From Lunularia cruciata (lineage: Eukaryota; Streptophyta; Marchantiopsida; Lunulariales; Lunulariaceae), in contig OX419759.1 in assembly GCA_948567375.1 (NCBI GenBank), positions 49,876,593 to 49,940,592 on the forward strand: a stretch of DNA of 64,000 bases, written 5' to 3'. The translations under genes and the position numbers were made by a program. A model generated the notes under the pieces. The model searched no databases and was not told where the DNA came from. It worked only from the letters and a program-made list of their open reading frames with translations. Each line of letters begins with the position of its first letter. Positions within the stretch are counted from its first letter, which is position 1. This document shows positions 47,001 to 58,452 of this stretch, piece by piece.

Positions 47001-47691
47001 TGTGAGCCGGCCTGTCTCTCACTCAGGATGAACCTCTGATGGCTATTATGGTAGCGCACCATGGACTAAGAAGGCAAGGAACCCCAACTCCATCATACTC
47101 CTCCAAGGCTAACACTCCAAGGCTCAAGACATTGCTCACAAGAGAACTCAATGAGAGAGAGATAGTTGCAAATGAAAGGATGATGAGTACCTCCTCACCC
47201 CTTGTTTATATACTTGTGAAATAGTTACGTACCAAAGTTACTAATTACCGTAGTAACTCAAGTTACTAGACTAAAAGTCAAGTAAAGTCAAAAAGTAGAA
47301 AGGAATATCCATTCACATGGGCATATTCCCCTAAGCATGTGGTCTTATCTTGACCCAACCATTAAAGCAAGGATTCCTTCACATGGGCTATCCTTGGACT
47401 AAAGAAGAATCCAAAACAAAAGGGCTTGCGGGCCCAAGAGTTCTCAACTCTTTCCCCAAAGCCAAACACCTAGGAATAATACCAAGTCAACACACTAAAA
47501 TCCAAAATAGTGGTGCTCATCTTTTCTACTTCCTCTAAAGTAAGGTCCCATCTATCTTAGCTATGACTAAATTTAGCTAACCATGACTAATATAGAACCA
47601 TCCTTTATCTCTATATAAATAATATCTCTTAAGTACTTGTATACCAAGCTAAATATCACAATACCACACACATGCACAAATGGGTGTTACA
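47001..47691 (-). repeat. 3' LTR of E2
   Basis: TGTGAGCCGG to GGGTGTTACA, followed by the reverse complement of the polypurine tract (TTTACCCCCGG). Confidence 0.95.
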
Positions 47692-47739
47692 TTTACCCCC
47701 GGACTAAGTTTTCACTTTGTCCTCAAAGTGAAGGTCTTT

Positions 47740-48900
47740 CTACCTTCTATGGTACATCTTCAACTTATCATGGTTAATCCTATCAAAGTGTCTTCCTCCC
47801 AACTCCTTGAGATCATAGGTGTAATTGCCCCACACCTTCTCTACTATGAAAGGTCCAAAGTACTTAGGCAAAAACTTCTTTTGCACTCTCTTGAATCGAA
47901 TGGAATCAAACAACATTACCCAATCACCTTCTTTGAAAGGCTCCACCTTCTTCTTGCCTTGCCTCTTGTCATAGCTCTCCTTTTGTTTCCTTTGGGCTTG
48001 CTCCACTCGAACCATAGCAACTGCTCTTGCCTCTTCCAACTCCATGAGTTGATCCTTCCTTGACTTCTCTACATCACTTCCTTGTGCTTTCTTCAATCTC
48101 CTATGAATGCTTTGGAAGGTAGGAAGATCAAAGTGAATAGGTAAGGTAGAATCAATACCATACACCAATTGGAATGGAGAATATCCGGTGGAAGTCTTCA
48201 TGGTTGTCCTATACTCCCACAAAACTGCATGAATCCTCTTGTCCCAATGATGTTTAGCCCCCTCCATTTCTGCATCTTTGGCCAACATCATGCACAAGGT
48301 GTGATTGGTTCTCTCTGCCAAGCCATTGGAATTTGGCTTATAGGATGTAGTTACTCTATGTGTGATAGAGAAATGTTGTAGCATGATTGTAGTAATGCTT
48401 CTTGTAAACTCTCCTCCTCTATCAAAAACCAACTCCAAAGGGCATCCAAACCTAGTGATAATGCATTCATAAAGAAATCTACCCACTTCATCTTCATTCT
48501 TGTCCCTCAATGGTCTAGCCTCAACCCACTTGGTAAGGTAATCAGTAACTACCACAATGTACCAATTGTTCCTTGGGGTTCTATTGAGAGGACCTACAAA
48601 ATCAATTCCCCACTTCTCAAAAGGTCCTAGCAATGGAATTGATCTAAGTGGTGGAGTGGATGTAGACTTTCTAGCAAAAGCTTGACAAACATGACAAGTT
48701 TTGCAATAATCAAGACAATCCTTGAGAATCCCTCTCCAATGGTAACCTGCATCTAGAATCTTGAAAGCAGTCACCTTTCCTGCAAAGTGTCCTCCACAGA
48801 CTAAACCTTCATGGAACTCCTTTATGAGTAGGATAGACTCTTCCTTACCCACTGCTCTTAAAAGTAGACCATCTGCTCCTTGGTGAAAAAGAATATCCTC
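47740..48900 (-). pseudogene. pol: E2 integrase
   Basis: Minus strand. The HHCC zinc-binding segment at about 48,690-48,830 has HEGLVCGGHF and CKTCHVCQ. In the catalytic core, WGIDFVGPL lies near 48,600 (first Asp), LVFDRGGEF near 48,420 (second Asp) and NGLAERTNHTL near 48,310 (Glu). The C-terminal KYFGPFIVEKVWGNYTYDL lies near 47,830 and the end HDKLKMYHRR sits about 50 bases from the LTR. There is no chromodomain. It would insert the cDNA into host DNA. Confidence 0.9.
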
Positions 48901-49149
48901 CACCATTGTGTAAGGTCTAGATCTTGCTGCAAGGGCCTTCCTCTCCCTAGCATGCATCCCTTCTGGATAGTTACCTCTTGTCACAAAATCCACAATCTCC
49001 TTGTACTCCATTGGAATCTCTTGAGTGACTGAGATTGTCATGAGCTCCTCATCTGGGAAGGAATCATCTACTGGCTCATCTCCATCATGATCATAGGCTC
49101 TAGATAACAAATCAGCATTTGCATGTTTCTTTCCTGGCCTATCCTCAAT

Positions 49150-50260
49150 TGTGTAGTCATACTCAGACAAGAGTATCATCCACCTTGCTAGTCTCCCTTC
49201 AACATTAGGTTTGTTGAAGATGTACTTCAAAGCCTTGTGATCCATGACAATTGTGGCTTTCCCTCCAATCAAGTAGTGTCTAAACTTCTTGAGACCAAAG
49301 ATCACTGCTAACCCTTCTCTCTCCGTGACAGAGTAGTTCTTCTCTGCTGAAACCATCTGCCTACTAGCATAAGCTATTGGATGATCATGCCCATCTTGGT
49401 CTAATTGACTAAGAGTGCATCCTATAGCTACATTAGAAGCATCAGTGTAGAGGATGAAAGGCTTACTCCAATCAGGTTTAGCAAGAATTGGAGCTACAAT
49501 AAGGGATTGCTTGAGCTCCTCAAAAGCTTTGAGAGCCTCCTTGTCTTCCAAAATCACCATGTAATCTACACCCTTCTTCATGTAGATGGTCAATGCATAA
49601 GCCTTGTTGGAAAATGAGAAGATGAACCTCCTATAGTACCCAACCATTCCCAAGAATTGGTGTAACTTTGTCAAGCTTGAAGGGAATGGAAGGTCTGAGA
49701 TTTTCCTCACCTTCTCAAGATCAACTACTATTCCATCCTTGGAGATGATGTGCCCCAAAAGTAGACATTCTTCACATCCAAAAATGCACTTCTCTGGGTT
49801 GAGTGATGCATTTGCCTCATCCAAGCGTTGCAAGACTTTGATTAGGTGCTCAAAGTGCTCCTCCTTGCTCCCATAGACACAAAAGTCATCAATGAAATCT
49901 CTCACAAATTTCCCAATGAAAGGTTCAAATACCTTGTTCATGAACTGTTGGAATGTGGCTGGAGCATTGCAAAGCCCAAAAGGCATGACCTTGAAAGCAT
50001 AAGTTCCCCCAAGGTGTGGTGAATGTGGTGAGTTGTTGATGCTCTGGTGCAATCTTGATTTGGTTATATCCATTATAACCATCTCCAAAACTGTACCTCT
50101 CATGACCTGCAACCTCCTCCAAGATCTCATCAATGAATGGCAATGGGTAGTAGTCCTTCTTAGTAACAGCATTGAGCTTCTTGTAATCCACACATACCCG
50201 AAGCTTGCCATTCTTTTTCTTCACAATGACAATTGGAGACACCCATTCTGAATTCTCCAC
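49150..50260 (-). pseudogene. pol: E2 reverse transcriptase and RNase H
   Basis: RT landmarks on the minus strand: WVSPIVIVKKKNGKLRVCVD near 50,200, MPFGLCNAPATFQQFM near 49,970 and FIDDFCVYGS near 49,885 with the catalytic DD followed by Phe. RNase H: FILYTDASNVAIGCTLSQ near 49,440. The DDF box is typical of the Athila/Tat side of Ty3/gypsy rather than chromoviruses. Confidence 0.9.
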
Positions 50261-50849
50261 CTCAAAGATAAATCCAGCCTCCTTGAGCTTATCAATCTCC
50301 TCCTTCACAACCAAAGATATTGGTGGGCTAATGCAACATTGCTTATGGCGGATTGGTCTTGCATGTGACTCCACCTCTATCTTGTGCTCCTCCAAGGTGA
50401 CTTCCTTCAAATCCTTGTAACTAAAAGCAAACACATGGATGAACTTGCGGAAAATCTCCTCAAATCTCACCTTCTCCTCCTTGGTAACATTTGGGCCATA
50501 CTTGAGGGTAGATAACCTTCTCTCTACCTCCTCAAGTGTCAATGGTGATTTATCTGGGTCCTTCAAAACCTCTGGCTTAGGTGCAAAATCCATAGCACAC
50601 AAAGGATACACATCTGAATCAGATTCAGATTCATTTTCCTCCGTGGAAGTCTCCTCTTCCATGCTTGTGTCCACACCTGAAGCTCCTTCTTCAGAATCTA
50701 ATTCCCAATAATCAAAAGATGGTGTATCTGAATGTGAAGTGTTGGTGGTGTTAGTCATATGAACAGTGACTCTATGGTTTGATGGCCCAATCCTCAAGTA
50801 CCCTTTGTGCCATCGATCAGTTGTGCGTGCTGCTCTCAACCATGGCCTC

Positions 50850-51130
50850 CCAAGAAGTAAGTCATAGCTTGAATCCTTCAAGACTTGGAAAGTCATGAGA
50901 TTTTGAACTCCCATAACTGAAACTACCACCTTATCCATCACCCCTACTGGTCGAACTTGTTGCTTGTTTTCCATGCTCACCACAAATGTTGAAGGTCTTG
51001 AGGGTATCATACCCAACTTCTTCATCAACCTTTCTGACATGGCATTCACTGCTGATCCTCCATCAACCAATGCATCCTTGATGTTGTGACCATTCACTCT
51101 CACATCAATCTTGGAGGCATATTCACAAGC
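50850..51130 (-). pseudogene. pol: E2 protease
   Basis: ALVDGGSAVNAMSERLMKKLG near 51,030-51,080 has the D-(S/G)-G active-site form of retropepsins, here DGG. LLLGRPWL near 50,860 is the usual C-terminal flap-side landmark. Confidence 0.8.
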
Positions 51131-51682
51131 CTCCCATGGTGCTGGCTTGGCATCCACCACCCCCATTGATACTGGAACTTTTGCCTTCTTCTTCTTCTTA
51201 CTCCTTGTAGAACTCAAACCACCTCTAAGCTCCTTTCTCAAGGTAGGGTTCAAAGCAATTAATTGGCCCACTGTGATGTTAGCCTTGTGACTACCAACAT
51301 CCTCCAATACATTGTAGTTCCATTGTTGCTTTGAGATCAAGAAGTCCTCCATCCCCAACTTCTTCCTTGGAGTCTTTGTTGTTGATGGTGTTGAGGTGCA
51401 AGTGCTCTTAGTAGACATAGGAGTATCCTTGCTTGGAGTAAATCCTTGCAAAGAGTGAACATCCTTTGCAAAACTAGCTCTCTTCTTCTCTTGTGCCAAA
51501 AGCTCCAAATTAAGACCCTTGGAGTTTGAGCACTCACCCTTCTCATACTTGCTCTCAACCACATCTATGGATGCTATCCCCTTACCTTTGTTGGGATTAG
51601 GAGCCACTTGGGTTTCACTGCCTCCATCTTTCCCTCTATTGGCTCCCTCATAACCCCTTCCTCCATGGTAAGTGGAATTTGG

Positions 51683-51724
51683 GCAATTCCTTTGGATATG
51701 GCCTCTTCCTCCACAACCAAAACA
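51683..51724 (-). pseudogene. gag: E2 nucleocapsid zinc knuckle
   Basis: CFGCGGRGHIQRNC, a perfect CX2CX4HX4C, in a Gly/Arg/Asn-rich neighbourhood typical of nucleocapsid. It is a different knuckle from that of the pre-gag ORF of E1/E3. Confidence 0.9.
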
Positions 51725-52339
51725 ATTTCTATCATTGAAATTGTTGGCTGGTTGGCCTCCTCTATATGGATAGTTTCCATAACTCCTAGGCCCTCTCCCT
51801 ACATTCTGATCCACCTCTCTCTTCTCCCATAGTTGCACCACATTGATCTTGAGACCCGCAAGTTGTTCTGTGATGGTTTGGAGTGGATCTTTTGGTGGAG
51901 GTGCAAGAACTGGAGCAACTACTACTTGTGGTGCAACCCTTGTCACCAAAGTATCAGAAGTTCCACCATCAAAAACTCATTTCTCCCTGTGCAAAAAACG
52001 ATCTTTCTCTAATTTTTGTGGCAGCAGGTAGGATACAATGCACTGAATTTTCTTGGAAATTTTCAGGACAATTCACTAAAACTTGAAGAAATGGCAGACT
52101 CTGTACAATTTTCCAGAGAGCATGCAGTTGCGGGAGCACTTTACCCTATCAACTTTCAAAAATTCTAGCCCATTGTGCATAAAAGCTCTCACAATAATTT
52201 CAAGTGTGCTAACTGAAAGAGAACCCAAGCTATCATGTGTAGAAATCTCAAGTCCAGATCTCAAACTTGAGATTTTGCCCAAAAATCACCTTAATCCCCA
52301 AAATCTACAATCCACCTCACACAATCTCTCCAATTCCTC

Positions 52340-52510
52340 TCATGTGTACAAGATGTACAAAATCACCTCAAAGACATCATAATGAACTACAGGGTATACA
52401 AATGGATCTTGGTTCTCTAACATAAGTTCAGCCCTCTCCTCTCCTAATGTTCTCTCCAAGTGAGCTCTCATAGCCTCCTTTCGCCTAATGTAGAATTGGA
52501 CGCGGAACAT
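52340..52510 (-). CDS. E-family 56-aa leader ORF (E2 copy)
   Basis: On the minus strand, from the ATG just inside the primer-binding site (MFRVQFYIRRKEAMRAHLER start) to the stop at 52,340. The encoded peptide is helical and charged, then ends hydrophobic and aromatic (VFEVILYILYT). The E3 copy at 62,456-62,626 has the same length and nearly the same residues. I do not recognise it. An upstream ORF tuning gag translation is as likely as a functional peptide. Confidence 0.5.
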   Translation of the reverse strand: MFRVQFYIRRKEAMRAHLERTLGEERAELMLENQDPFVYPVVHYDVFEVILYILYT

Positions 52511-52530
52511 TATCTTGCCTTCTAGAGAGG

Positions 52531-52547
52531 TCCCGGCAATGGAACCA
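52531..52547 (-). promoter_or_regulatory. Primer-binding site of E2
   Basis: Reverse complement TGGTTCCATTGCCGGGA, four bases inside the 5' LTR. It resembles the plant tRNA-Asp-type site (TGGCGCCGTTGCCGGGG) with several differences. Confidence 0.7.
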
Positions 52548-52551
52548 AAAA

Positions 52552-53243
52552 TGTGAGCCGGCTTGTCTCTCACTCAGGATGAACCTCTGATGGCTATTAT
52601 GGTAGCGCACCATGGACTAAGAAGGCAAGGAACCCCAACTCCATCATACTCCTCCAAGGCTAACACTCCAAGGCTCAAGACATTGCTCACTAGAGAACTC
52701 AATGAGAGAGGGATAGTTGCAAATGAAAGGATGATGAGTACCTCCTCACCCCTTGTTTATATACTTGTGAAATAGTTACGTACCAAAGTTACTAATTACC
52801 GTAGTAACCAAAGTTACTAGACTAAAAGTCAAGTAAAGTTAAAAAGTAGAAAGGAATATCCATTCACATGGGCATATTCCCCTAAGCATGTGGTCTTATC
52901 TTGACCCAACCACTAAAGCAAGGATTCCTTCACATGGGCTATCCTTGGACTAAAGAAGAATCCAAAACAAAAGGGCTTGTGGGCCCAAGAGTTCTCAACT
53001 CTTTCCCCAAAGCCAAACACCTAGGAATAATACCAAGTCAACACACTAAAATCCAAAATAGTGGTGCTCATCTTTTCTACTTCCTCTAAAGTAAGGTCCC
53101 ATCTATCTTAGCTATGACTAACTTTAGCTAACCATGACTAATATAGAACCATCCTTTATCTCTATATAAATAATATCTCTTAAGTACTTGTAATACCAAG
53201 CTAAATATCACAATACCACACACATGCACAAATGGGTGTTACA
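52552..53243 (-). repeat. 5' LTR of E2
   Basis: TGTGAGCCGG to GGGTGTTACA, 692 bp, minus-strand TATA at 52,756-52,763. Confidence 0.95.
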
Positions 53244-55464
53244 TGCTAGAGGAGATTTTGAGATGCCTTAGGCCTTGACAAGAGAGGGAAAGATTTTTGA
53301 GAGTTGAGAGAGGCTATTGCAGGGCCAAAGGAGATTTTTGAGATGTCTTAGGGCTGTGACACAAGAGGAAAGATTTTTGAGAGTTGACAAGGACTCTTGC
53401 AGGGCCTGAGGAGATTTCGAGATGCCTTAGGTCTGTGACAAGAGAGGGAAAGATTTTTGAGAGTTCAGAGAGGCTGTTGCAAGGCCAGAGGAGATTTTTG
53501 AGATGCCTTAGGGCTATGACAGGAGAGGAAAGATCTTTTGAGAGTTGAGAGAGGCTGTTGTAGGGCCAAAGGCAATTTTGAGATGCCTTAGGGCTATGAC
53601 AAGAGAGGGAAAGATTTTTGAGAGTTGAGGGAGGTTGTTGTAGGGCCAGAGGAGATTTTGAGATGTGTTGGGGCAATGACAGGAGAAGAGGAGATTTTGA
53701 GATACCTTAGGGCTATGACAAGAGAAGGGGAGATTTGAGAGGTTTGAGAGAGGGCAGTGGTAGGAGCAAAGGATATTTCAAGATGCCTTAGGCTGTGACA
53801 GGAGAGGAGGAGATCTTTGAGAGTTGAGAGAGGTTGTTGTAGGAGCAGAGGAAATTTTGAGTAAGGATGCCTTAGGGCTGTGACAGGAGTAGGGAAATTT
53901 TTTGAGAGTGGAGGCCTATGGCTGTTGCAGGAGCAGAAGATTTTTGAGTTTTGCTTGGGCATTGATCAAAACAAAGGAGAGGAGAAAGAAGGAAAGAAAA
54001 TTGAGGGTTGGCTGTGACAGAGCAGGAGATTTGGAGTTTTGCTTGGTCATTGATTTGGAACAGTGGAGAAGAGAAGGAATTGAAATTTGCATGAAGGACT
54101 AGACTAGGGCGAGAGCAGGAGAAGGAATTTGAGAGTCTAACTTTGCCTTGCACTCGATAGGAGAGTTTTGAAGGTTGGCTTCCCTGAGCAGTAGCCAGTG
54201 ACATGGGTAAATTTGAGTTAGGGTTGCTTTGGCTAGACATGGAATGATTTTGAATGTGGAAGGATGTTTATTGTGAGAGTGTTGATAGGTAAGCATATTT
54301 TGAATGGAGAATGTTTGTTGTAAGAGGTGGACATGTAATGAATTTCAAACATAGAGGATGTGTTGTTGAAAATGTGACAGTGGAGAATTCTCACAAAGGA
54401 GAGGCTGAGCAGAGTGAATGAGAGACTGGACAAAATGAATGAGAGACTGTACAGAGGGAAGGAGCAAGAGTTTCCAGGGCTTGCTCTGGACAGGAGTTAA
54501 CTATTGAAGAGAGATTTTTGAAGGTTGCTTGGCCTTGGTCTGGACAGGAGTGAACTATTGAAGAGAGATTTTCAAAGGTTGCTTGGCCTTGGTCTGTGAC
54601 AAGAGGAGAGAAAAAACTTTCAAAAGTGCTATTGAGCAAGACACTAGATGAACAAATGGCAGGGAATATGCCTTGAAGGTGTGCAGGGTAGAGGAGAGAA
54701 ATTTTCGCATGAAAAGCAAAGGCCTTGAGAGTGCAGGGCAGAAAATGGGTTTCTTCGCAAGAGAATGAAGGACCTTGTAGGAGAGAGAAGGCTGGACAGA
54801 AAAGAAATTTTTGCAGGACTAGTAGGGCTAAGAGAGGGTTCAGGAAGGAGAAAAGGGTTTTGCAGAAAGAATGTTCCCAAGGAGTTGATGCTTGGACAGC
54901 AAAAGTTTCGAGAAGAGCAATAGGGCTGAGTGGGGAGCTTCACGAATTGGCAGGGAGATTGAAAGAGAGGGTAGTTTCAAGCATTTGTTGGGTTGGTCTG
55001 CGACAAGACAAAGGAAGGAGAGAGAGAGAGATGCCTTGAGAGGCCATTGGGCAATGACATGACCAAGGAGAAAATTTCAAAATTGAGGAGCTGATGGATG
55101 TTGGTGCAGGGAGAACTTTCAAGGGAAAAGCTGACATGTGACATGAATGATGGAGTTAATGCTAGCATAGGACTTTGAGAACAGAGGTCAAAGATAGTTG
55201 TGCATTGAGCTGCTGATAGAAGTTTTCTAAAAGGAGAGTTGAGGACGTTCCATGAAGGATCTTTGGCTGATAATAGAAGCTTTTGCAAGGAAACATTGAT
55301 GGGAGTGCGACTGGGAGGTGAGGAAGAGGTACGGAGGGTGAGTTGCCTTTACTATTATCAAACAGAGTGTGTGTGAGAAGCACCAGCTGAAGTGAAGTTC
55401 TATCATAATTTAGTGCAAACATTGTATGAACTGGAATTGGTTGGGTTGTCGATCTTGTGAACCT
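53244..55464 (+). repeat. X 3' LTR, middle part
   Basis: It continues the 80-bp array and then the rest of the X LTR, colinear with about 31.2-33.3 kb of the 5' LTR. It stops at a point matching about 33,313, where element Z begins. About 450 bases of this LTR are therefore missing from the window and should lie right of it. Confidence 0.9.
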
Positions 55465-55851
55465 TGTGTTGTGCCCACATTTTTTGTTTTTTTCAAAATA
55501 AAGGAGAAGAAATGTTTAGAGAAGTTGGATTGCGCCTGTATGACCAAAGAAAGCAAAGAAAGGAGTCTTCAGGAGGAAACCCGAAGTAAAGTGACTTTGG
55601 GTCATAAGGCGAAGTACTCAGAAATGCCCTGTCAGCATACAACCCAAAGTAAATTGTCTTTGGATTGGGAGGAGCTCAACCCGAGGCAAAGACAGTCTAA
55701 CAACCTTTTGTCGGGGCAAGAAATTCAAGAAGGGGCCATTTCAAAACTGACAGCTCATACGCGCAAAGGTTGATTGACAGTGGGAGGTGCATGTTGGAGG
55801 TGTGATTTCTCGGTAGGAACTCGAAGTGACGGAAGACAAAGAAGCGCAACT

Positions 55852-55860
55852 CTATAAAAA
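55852..55860 (+). promoter_or_regulatory. Candidate TATA box in Z LTR
   Basis: CTATAAAAA, 28 bases before the ATG at 55,880. A start site 25-35 bases downstream would place the mRNA 5' end right at this ORF, leaving almost no untranslated leader. Confidence 0.5.
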
Positions 55861-55879
55861 TCAAAACTGCAACAACAAA

Positions 55880-56185
55880 ATGTCGAGCAATTTTCCTTCG
55901 CCATTGAGGAGTCGTCTTGCAGGTAATCGGGGAAAGGGAAATAGAGTTGGACTCGTGTTAGTGCGCAAAGGAGAAGTCACGAGAGTGAAATCGAGAGAAA
56001 GTGAGAAGGTAGAAGAGATGGGAGGAGGGAAGAAGAACTCCAAATTTGTAGTGAGAAATCATGCAATTTGGAGATTAGATGTGAAAGCAAGGATCAAAGT
56101 CTTGAGCCAACTTTGGATCACCTTTCTGGCATGGAACTGGAACGTGAGTTTTCCAGGATTCATGATAGAAATCATCGAGAGTTAG
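55880..56185 (+). CDS. LTR-encoded basic ORF of Z, 101 aa
   Basis: It starts MSSNFPSPLRSRL and continues Gly/Lys/Arg-rich (residues 14-50, net strongly basic), ending in a hydrophobic Trp-rich stretch with WITFLAWNWN near residue 84. The ATG was chosen because it follows the TATA box; an upstream in-frame ATG at 55,826 would precede the predicted transcript start. No known domain recognised. It belongs to an old element and may not be functional. Confidence 0.45.
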   Translation: MSSNFPSPLRSRLAGNRGKGNRVGLVLVRKGEVTRVKSRESEKVEEMGGGKKNSKFVVRNHAIWRLDVKARIKVLSQLWITFLAWNWNVSFPGFMIEIIES

Positions 56186-56299
56186 TGTTTTGATGGACCC
56201 AAGGAAGAAGGAAAGAGAGGAAATCCGGCTCGCTGGACAGAGTCGGATTGGAGACTTGTACTTGGGAAGGAGGAATGCTCAAAGCAAGGAGCCACGTTC

Positions 56300-56971
56300 T
56301 TGGGGAAAGGAGAGATAGCCCAAGAAACGCAGGAGGTGAGAGATGCCTTCTCATCGAAAAGAACAAAGAATGGGTATAAGGTTGAGAGCTACAAAAATCC
56401 TGTCAAGAGGGGAATTGTGAGTGCTCTCATGGCAATCTTGAAGCCGGAGAGAACGACTTATGTGATGAAACACCAAGCGGTGTTCTTCCATAAGTTCTTT
56501 GCAAGAGAACCTATCAATTGGGTGAGGTGTTTTCACGAGAGAACGAGGCAGATGGTGTGGAATTTGCGGGATAAGTCGCCTCTACATTACATTGTGCCGT
56601 TTGCAGCACACTTCTACCTCAGGCTCAATCTACTGACCTCGGCGGAGCGGAATCGGATGATATCGCACTTCCATCCGGATGTGCAAAAGGAGGTCAATGT
56701 TGAGGAGCAGCAATATATTCTCCAAATCCAGAGCACGGAAGACTACTATGCGAAGACAAGAAAGAACGTGGAGGTCATAGTAAGTACCCCGACGAAGAAG
56801 AGGAGTCGGCAAAGAGAAGCCAAAGAAAGCAAGAAACCTCGGAAGATGCAGAGAAGTAACCCGAGGCAAAGTATGGTGGTGATTGAGTCGGAAGATGAAG
56901 ACTCAGAAGGCAAGGCCGAGCTCAAGACGGAGGACTCGGAACATGAGGAGGAACCTGAATTGACATTGTAG
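56300..56971 (+). CDS. LTR-encoded ORF of Z, 223 aa, unknown
   Basis: Residues 1-140 are globular-looking with many aromatics and basics: MKHQAVFFHKFFAREPINW near 54-72 and PLHYIVPFAAHFYLRLNLLT near 94-113. Residues 165-190 are a Lys/Arg-rich patch resembling a nuclear localisation signal (KKRSRQREAKESKKPRKMQR). The tail is very acidic (EDEDSEGKAEL and further). The globular part faintly recalls plant-mobile or ORF1-type domains of Tat/Ogre elements, but I cannot assign it. Confidence 0.5.
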   Translation: MGKGEIAQETQEVRDAFSSKRTKNGYKVESYKNPVKRGIVSALMAILKPERTTYVMKHQAVFFHKFFAREPINWVRCFHERTRQMVWNLRDKSPLHYIVPFAAHFYLRLNLLTSAERNRMISHFHPDVQKEVNVEEQQYILQIQSTEDYYAKTRKNVEVIVSTPTKKRSRQREAKESKKPRKMQRSNPRQSMVVIESEDEDSEGKAELKTEDSEHEEEPELTL

Positions 56972-57345
56972 AGTGGAGATACGAGCAGTGACAATGAAGA
57001 AGGAGGAGAGATGACATTGGCGCCAGTAGCTAACAAGGAAGAAGAAGAAGTGCAAGCCGAGGTGGGAAGCCAAAGACAACTCGCCGTTGGAAGACAAAGT
57101 TCTGGTGGCCGAGGAAAAGAAGATCATAGTGCAGCAAGGAGTTTGCTCGGGACGTAAGGCAAAGTGTGAAGCGGGGCCGAGTAAAGGGAAGGAAGAGGTA
57201 GAAGAAAGCTCAAGCAGCGAGGCATCAATCCCGATACAAAGACTCTAGAGAAGAAGGCAAGTATCAAGAGAACACGAGGAGAAAAGAGACCACTCCGTGG
57301 GAGGAAGTAGTTGCCAATGATGGAGTCGATTACCTGCGAGAGGTA

Positions 57346-58452
57346 GTGTGCCTGTTGTTGGTGAAGTTGGAGCACAAGAAGAAGGAGATGCAGTCGACTT
57401 GTCCAGAGGTGAAGACTGTTTTGCAAGTCCTATCTAGATTAGAGGAAGAGAACTCGGAGTTGAAGAGAGGTATAACCCAAGGTGAGGAGGAGAGAGAAGT
57501 ATTGCAAGCGGAGGCAATAGAGCAAAGTCAGGTAATTGAAGACCTGAAGAGAGAAGTAAATTATCGAGAGGATCTTGTGAGGAAGAGTGACATAGCAAGG
57601 GAAAGACAAGTAGCTGAATTTGAAATCTTGAAGCAGCAGTTTGCTGATTCAAGAGTAGAACTTATCCATGCTATGGTGAGGGTAGCAGCAAAGGATCAAG
57701 AGCTCGATAGAGTGATGGAGAGTATGGAGGAGAAGAAGCAACTCTGGCAAAGAGAGTTGTCTGCGCGGTATAAAGAAGAAGACCGATTACGAGAATTACT
57801 TCATAATCAGGAAGAGAAAGTTGTACAGAAGGAGAAGGAGAAGGAGACGGTGAAAGCCAAATTTGAGGTAGAGTTGGAGATGTACCGAGAGGAATGGCTT
57901 GCAGATCGGGAACGAGAACGGAAGACAAGGTTGGAGCCATTGAAGGAGATAGTCTTCAGGGTGAATGTGATGTTAAGTACAGAAGCCAGCGTTTGAATTG
58001 AAGAAGCGCGACTGCACAAGTTAAAACTGTTGGTGCAAGAGACAAGGCAAAGACAAGCGAAAGACACCAAGATGAATGCCTTGTTAATAAAACTAAGAAC
58101 TCGTGTAGACAAAAAGGTGTTAGAGGTAGAGGATAACATTTCAATTAGATTAGACTTAGTGAAAATAGAGTTAGAAAAACTTCGGAAGGATGTTAGAGCA
58201 AAACCTGAAGTAGATAACATAGGAGTCCAAATGTCTTCGAAGTTACCATCAGAGACATTAGAGAAGAGTGGGTCGGGAGATAAGGAGTTAGATAGATTAC
58301 CCACTAGTGAAATTTCAGATCAGGAAAGAGAATTGTTGGATCTGGTAGGAGAAGTAGGAGATCTGAAACCCAAGGAAAAAGAGATGGGAAGTAAGATTAC
58401 TTCGGGTTTAGGTTTGAAAGCCGAAGACAAAGTAGACATCGGATTGGATTAG
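57346..58452 (+). pseudogene. LTR-encoded coiled-coil region of Z
   Basis: Two ORFs (about 57,346-57,996 and 58,030-58,452) encode almost continuous heptad-like Glu/Lys/Leu/Arg sequence, for example EEENSELKRGITQGEEERE and EEKVVQKEKEKETVKAKFE, with few prolines or glycines. A long parallel coiled coil is expected, possibly for oligomerisation. Nothing like it is usual in an LTR. No catalytic motif is visible. Broken at least once. Confidence 0.55.

Larger units (their letters stand above)
47001..53243 (-). mobile_element. E2: nearly whole family E element, minus strand
   Basis: LTRs are at 47,001-47,691 and 52,552-53,243, differing at about 10 sites (1.5%), making it the youngest datable element here. 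Primer-binding site at 52,531-52,547; polypurine tract next to the left LTR. On the minus strand: a 56-aa leader ORF, gag knuckle, protease, RT, RNase H, integrase. The family's 157-aa pre-gag ORF is not found in this copy. It looks nearly whole, with perhaps two breaks. It lies in the tandem array of the X 3' LTR. Confidence 0.95.

Noticed and set aside
55921-55930. CAG|GTAATC as a splice donor in the Z LTR ORF
   Set aside because: A single weak donor-like word without a matching acceptor or any independent support.
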